A DNA stretch of 15,515 bases from an uncultured Collinsella sp. GTDB taxonomy: Bacteria; Actinomycetota; Coriobacteriia; Coriobacteriales; Coriobacteriaceae. Positions 13,627 through 15,515 of the stretch are shown in pieces. Location of the stretch: the NCBI GenBank assembly GCA_959026535.1, contig CAUFMB010000048.1, positions 1 to 15,515 of the forward strand, written 5' to 3'. Positions within the stretch are counted from its first letter, which is position 1. Each line of letters begins with the position of its first letter. Position numbers and translations under genes: made by a program. Under the pieces are notes generated by a model, which searched no databases, was not told where the DNA came from, and saw only the letters and a program-made list of their open reading frames with translations.

Positions 13627-13735
13627 GATATCGCGCACGCCCGCAATCCAACCCCATAAACCCACCATCTTTGGGTACAAATAACCGCAGACAACTGACC
13701 GTGCCACGCCAACCACCCAGGAGCGGACACTCCCT

Positions 13736-15337
13736 ATGAACCAGATTCTTCTCTTTATCGGCCTCGTCATTATTCTGTGCCTGACCATCAAACCCGTCGG
13801 CAGAAAACTCCCCTTCCCCACCCTGCTCATCTTTATCGCGCTCGGCATGCTGTTGGGCGTCAACGGCCCGGCGCACATCGACTTTAGCGACTACGCACTC
13901 ACCGAAACCATCTGCAGCACGGCGCTGCTGTTCATCATGTTCTACGGCGGCTTTAACACCAATATCGACCGCGCCAAGCCCGTCGCTGCGCCGGCGGTGC
14001 TGCTGAGCACGCTCGGCGTCGTCATCACTGCCGGTATCACCGGCGTGTTCGCCCACTCTGTGCTGGGCTTCGACTGGATCGACGGCCTGCTGCTGGGATC
14101 GGTCGTGGCGTCGACCGATGCGGCGAGCGTCTTTAGCGTGCTGCGCGAGCACAGCCTGTCGCTGAGGGGCGGCACCGACTCGCTGCTCGAGGTCGAATCG
14201 GGCTCCAACGACCCCGTCGCCTACATGCTCACCGCCGTGCTCGCCACACTCGCGGCCGGCGGCGACATCAACATTCCCACACTGCTGGCCAAGCAGATTA
14301 TCCTGGGCGCGGGCCTGGGCCTTGCCATCGGCTGGGCGGCGGGCCGCCTGATTGAACGCGCGCACGCAACGGCCAAGGACGCGCAGACCATCTTTTTGTT
14401 CGCCGTGGCCATCGTCGCCTACGCGCTGCCGAGCTACCTGGGCGGCAACGGCTTTTTGGCTGTATACCTGGCCGGCATTGTGCTGGGTGCCAGCGACATC
14501 GCCGGCAAAGTCGAGATGGCGCACTTCTTTGACACCCTCACCGAGATGGCAGAGATGACCATCTTCTTTTTGCTGGGCCTGCTCGTTACACCCGCACGCC
14601 TGCCGCAAATGCTGCTACCGGGCCTGGCACTCATGGCGTTTATGCTCTTTGCGAGCCGCCCCATCGCCGTAGGCATGCTGCTGGCGCCGTTTAGGACGAA
14701 CCCTCGCCAGGTTGCACTCGTAAGCTGGGCGGGTCTGCGCGGAGCAGCTTCGGTCGTCTTTAGTCTCTTTGCCGTGGTGGCCGGCGTTCCCGGCGGACAC
14801 GACCTATTTGACCTGGTGTTTGTGATTGCCGTGTCGAGCATTGTGGTGCAGGGCTCGCTGCTGCCGGCGGTGGCGAAGAAGCTCGATATGATCGATGCGA
14901 CCGGCGACGTGCGCCGCACCTTTAACGACTACCGCGACGAAGACGGCATGTCGTTTGTAAAGCTCAAGGTGGGCGCGGGACATCCGTTTGCCGGTCGCTC
15001 GCTCGCCGACATTGGCAGCGCGACGAACATGCTCGTAGTCCTGGTGCTGCGCGACGGCGCGCACCCGGTACTACCCAACGGCGATACCGTGATTGAGGAA
15101 GGAGACCTTCTGGTTATGGCTGCCCCGACGTTTGAAGAGCGTGCCGAGGTTACGCTGCGCGAGGTCACCGTGACACCCCACGGTCGCCTGGCGGGACTGC
15201 GCCTGCGCGATGTGCCGCAAGGCAAGCATCCGTTTATTGTGGTGATGCTCAAGCGCGACGGCCAAACGATCATCCCCGACGGCAACACCCTAATATACGC
15301 CGGCGACGAAGCCGTCATCGCCACGCTCGCGTCGTAG
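13736..15337 (+). CDS. Cation/proton antiporter with TrkA-C domains (NhaP2/CvrA-like)
   Basis: The 533-aa protein joins a CPA1-type exchanger domain (residues about 1-395, 12 or so membrane segments) to a soluble tail. Exchanger motifs are STDAAS (126-131), the ion-binding ESGSNDPVAY (154-163, with Asn158-Asp159), and SWAGLRGAASVVFSL from 330. The tail has two RCK_C/TrkA-C-like modules, about 400-465 and 473-533, which sense ligands in this family. K+/H+ (or Na+/H+) exchange for pH and cytoplasmic potassium control is expected. The ATG at 13736 has AGGAG 12 bases upstream, longer than usual; GGAG can pair with CTCC just before the start codon, which might shorten the gap or mask the site. The gene ends directly against the 96-nt hairpin at 15338. 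Ion choice is not shown by sequence. Confidence 0.9.
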   Translation: MNQILLFIGLVIILCLTIKPVGRKLPFPTLLIFIALGMLLGVNGPAHIDFSDYALTETICSTALLFIMFYGGFNTNIDRAKPVAAPAVLLSTLGVVITAGITGVFAHSVLGFDWIDGLLLGSVVASTDAASVFSVLREHSLSLRGGTDSLLEVESGSNDPVAYMLTAVLATLAAGGDINIPTLLAKQIILGAGLGLAIGWAAGRLIERAHATAKDAQTIFLFAVAIVAYALPSYLGGNGFLAVYLAGIVLGASDIAGKVEMAHFFDTLTEMAEMTIFFLLGLLVTPARLPQMLLPGLALMAFMLFASRPIAVGMLLAPFRTNPRQVALVSWAGLRGAASVVFSLFAVVAGVPGGHDLFDLVFVIAVSSIVVQGSLLPAVAKKLDMIDATGDVRRTFNDYRDEDGMSFVKLKVGAGHPFAGRSLADIGSATNMLVVLVLRDGAHPVLPNGDTVIEEGDLLVMAAPTFEERAEVTLREVTVTPHGRLAGLRLRDVPQGKHPFIVVMLKRDGQTIIPDGNTLIYAGDEAVIATLAS

Positions 15338-15433
15338 CCATCCCCACCCATAAGTTGCGGTGAAATAGGGATTGAATAGGCCTCTGAACAGCCATTTCAG
15401 TCCCTATTTCACCGCAACTTATTGAGGGGATGG
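15338..15433. repeat. Long hairpin element abutting the antiporter stop codon
   Basis: The inner arms 15350-15371 and 15401-15422 are perfectly complementary over 22 bases. Across a small 4/3-nt internal loop the stem resumes with CCATCCCC (15338-15345) against GGGGATGG (15426-15433). That makes 30 bp in a 96-nt element. The 29-nt centre can fold further (CTGAA 15384-15388 with TTCAG 15396-15400). The first base of the stem directly follows the TAG stop. No transposase or terminal target duplication is obvious. Confidence 0.85.
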
Positions 15434-15467
15434 ATTGAAAAACATTTGAATTGACACCGAAAATCAG

Positions 15468-15498
15468 AACCACCCTTAAAAAGGGTGGTTTGCTCTTA
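15468..15498 (+). terminator. Probable intrinsic terminator downstream of the antiporter
   Basis: AACCACCCTT (15468-15477) pairs perfectly with AAGGGTGGTT (15481-15490) around an AAA loop, and the T-rich TGCTCTT follows. The T-tract is interrupted, so efficiency is uncertain. It could serve either strand. Confidence 0.6.
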
Positions 15499-15515
15499 GG
15501 GTATAACCCACGGGC

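Noticed and set aside
13526..14608. 360-codon minus-strand frame opposite the antiporter
   Set aside because: It is low-complexity charged sequence antisense to a gene with intact exchanger motifs.

Overview
The window looks like a piece of a high-GC Gram-positive chromosome. The best guess is a gut Coriobacteriia member such as Collinsella. That guess is inference. It rests on G+C-rich codons, the mix of single-gene units (TagO/WecA-type transferase, DegV, MarR, ATP-type PEP carboxykinase, lactate permease), and short intergenic hairpins of the CCACCACAAAGG...CCTTTGTGGTGG kind that I associate with that group. No phage, plasmid, insertion sequence, CRISPR array, tRNA or rRNA is visible.

Layout. 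74-1027 (-): PflX-like radical SAM protein. 1181-1348 (+): a structured RNA with a 12-bp closing stem, a -10 box in register at its 5' end and a U-tract at its 3' end; it resembles 6S RNA in size and shape. 1563-2762 (+): TagO/WecA-type sugar-phosphate transferase. 2923-3972 (+): tryptophanyl-tRNA synthetase with a strong terminator, followed by a hairpin-rich gap. 4367-9253 (-): short units for an MGMT-fold protein, a MarR regulator with a DegV/FakB lipid-binding protein, a stand-alone B3/B4 tRNA-editing-like domain protein, PEP carboxykinase, and (9253-10824) an L-lactate permease. 11005-12585 (+): polysaccharide flippase-like membrane protein. 12643-13482 (-): calcineurin-like phosphoesterase. 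13736-15337 (+): NhaP2/CvrA-type cation/proton antiporter with a TrkA-C tail. It ends at a 96-nt hairpin and a second terminator.

How the genes fit together. TagO-type transferase and the flippase point to cell-envelope polysaccharide assembly, though they are 8 kb apart. Lactate permease plus PEP carboxykinase suggest lactate and C3/C4 metabolism. MarR plus DegV suggest regulation of exogenous fatty-acid use. The antiporter handles K+/Na+ and pH.

The most interesting material is non-coding: the 6S-like RNA, and a four-copy hairpin family placed 9-26 nt after the stop codon of four minus-strand genes with one compensatory base-pair change. Next come the large hairpins at 4084-4125, 9196-9251 and 15338-15433, a transition-only tandem duplication at 9114-9167, and a perfect 16-bp palindrome upstream of pckA. 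I see no new multi-gene system; the coding content is mostly ordinary. Several starts were chosen downstream of the longest possible ORF because a Shine-Dalgarno sequence sits in front of the internal ATG.
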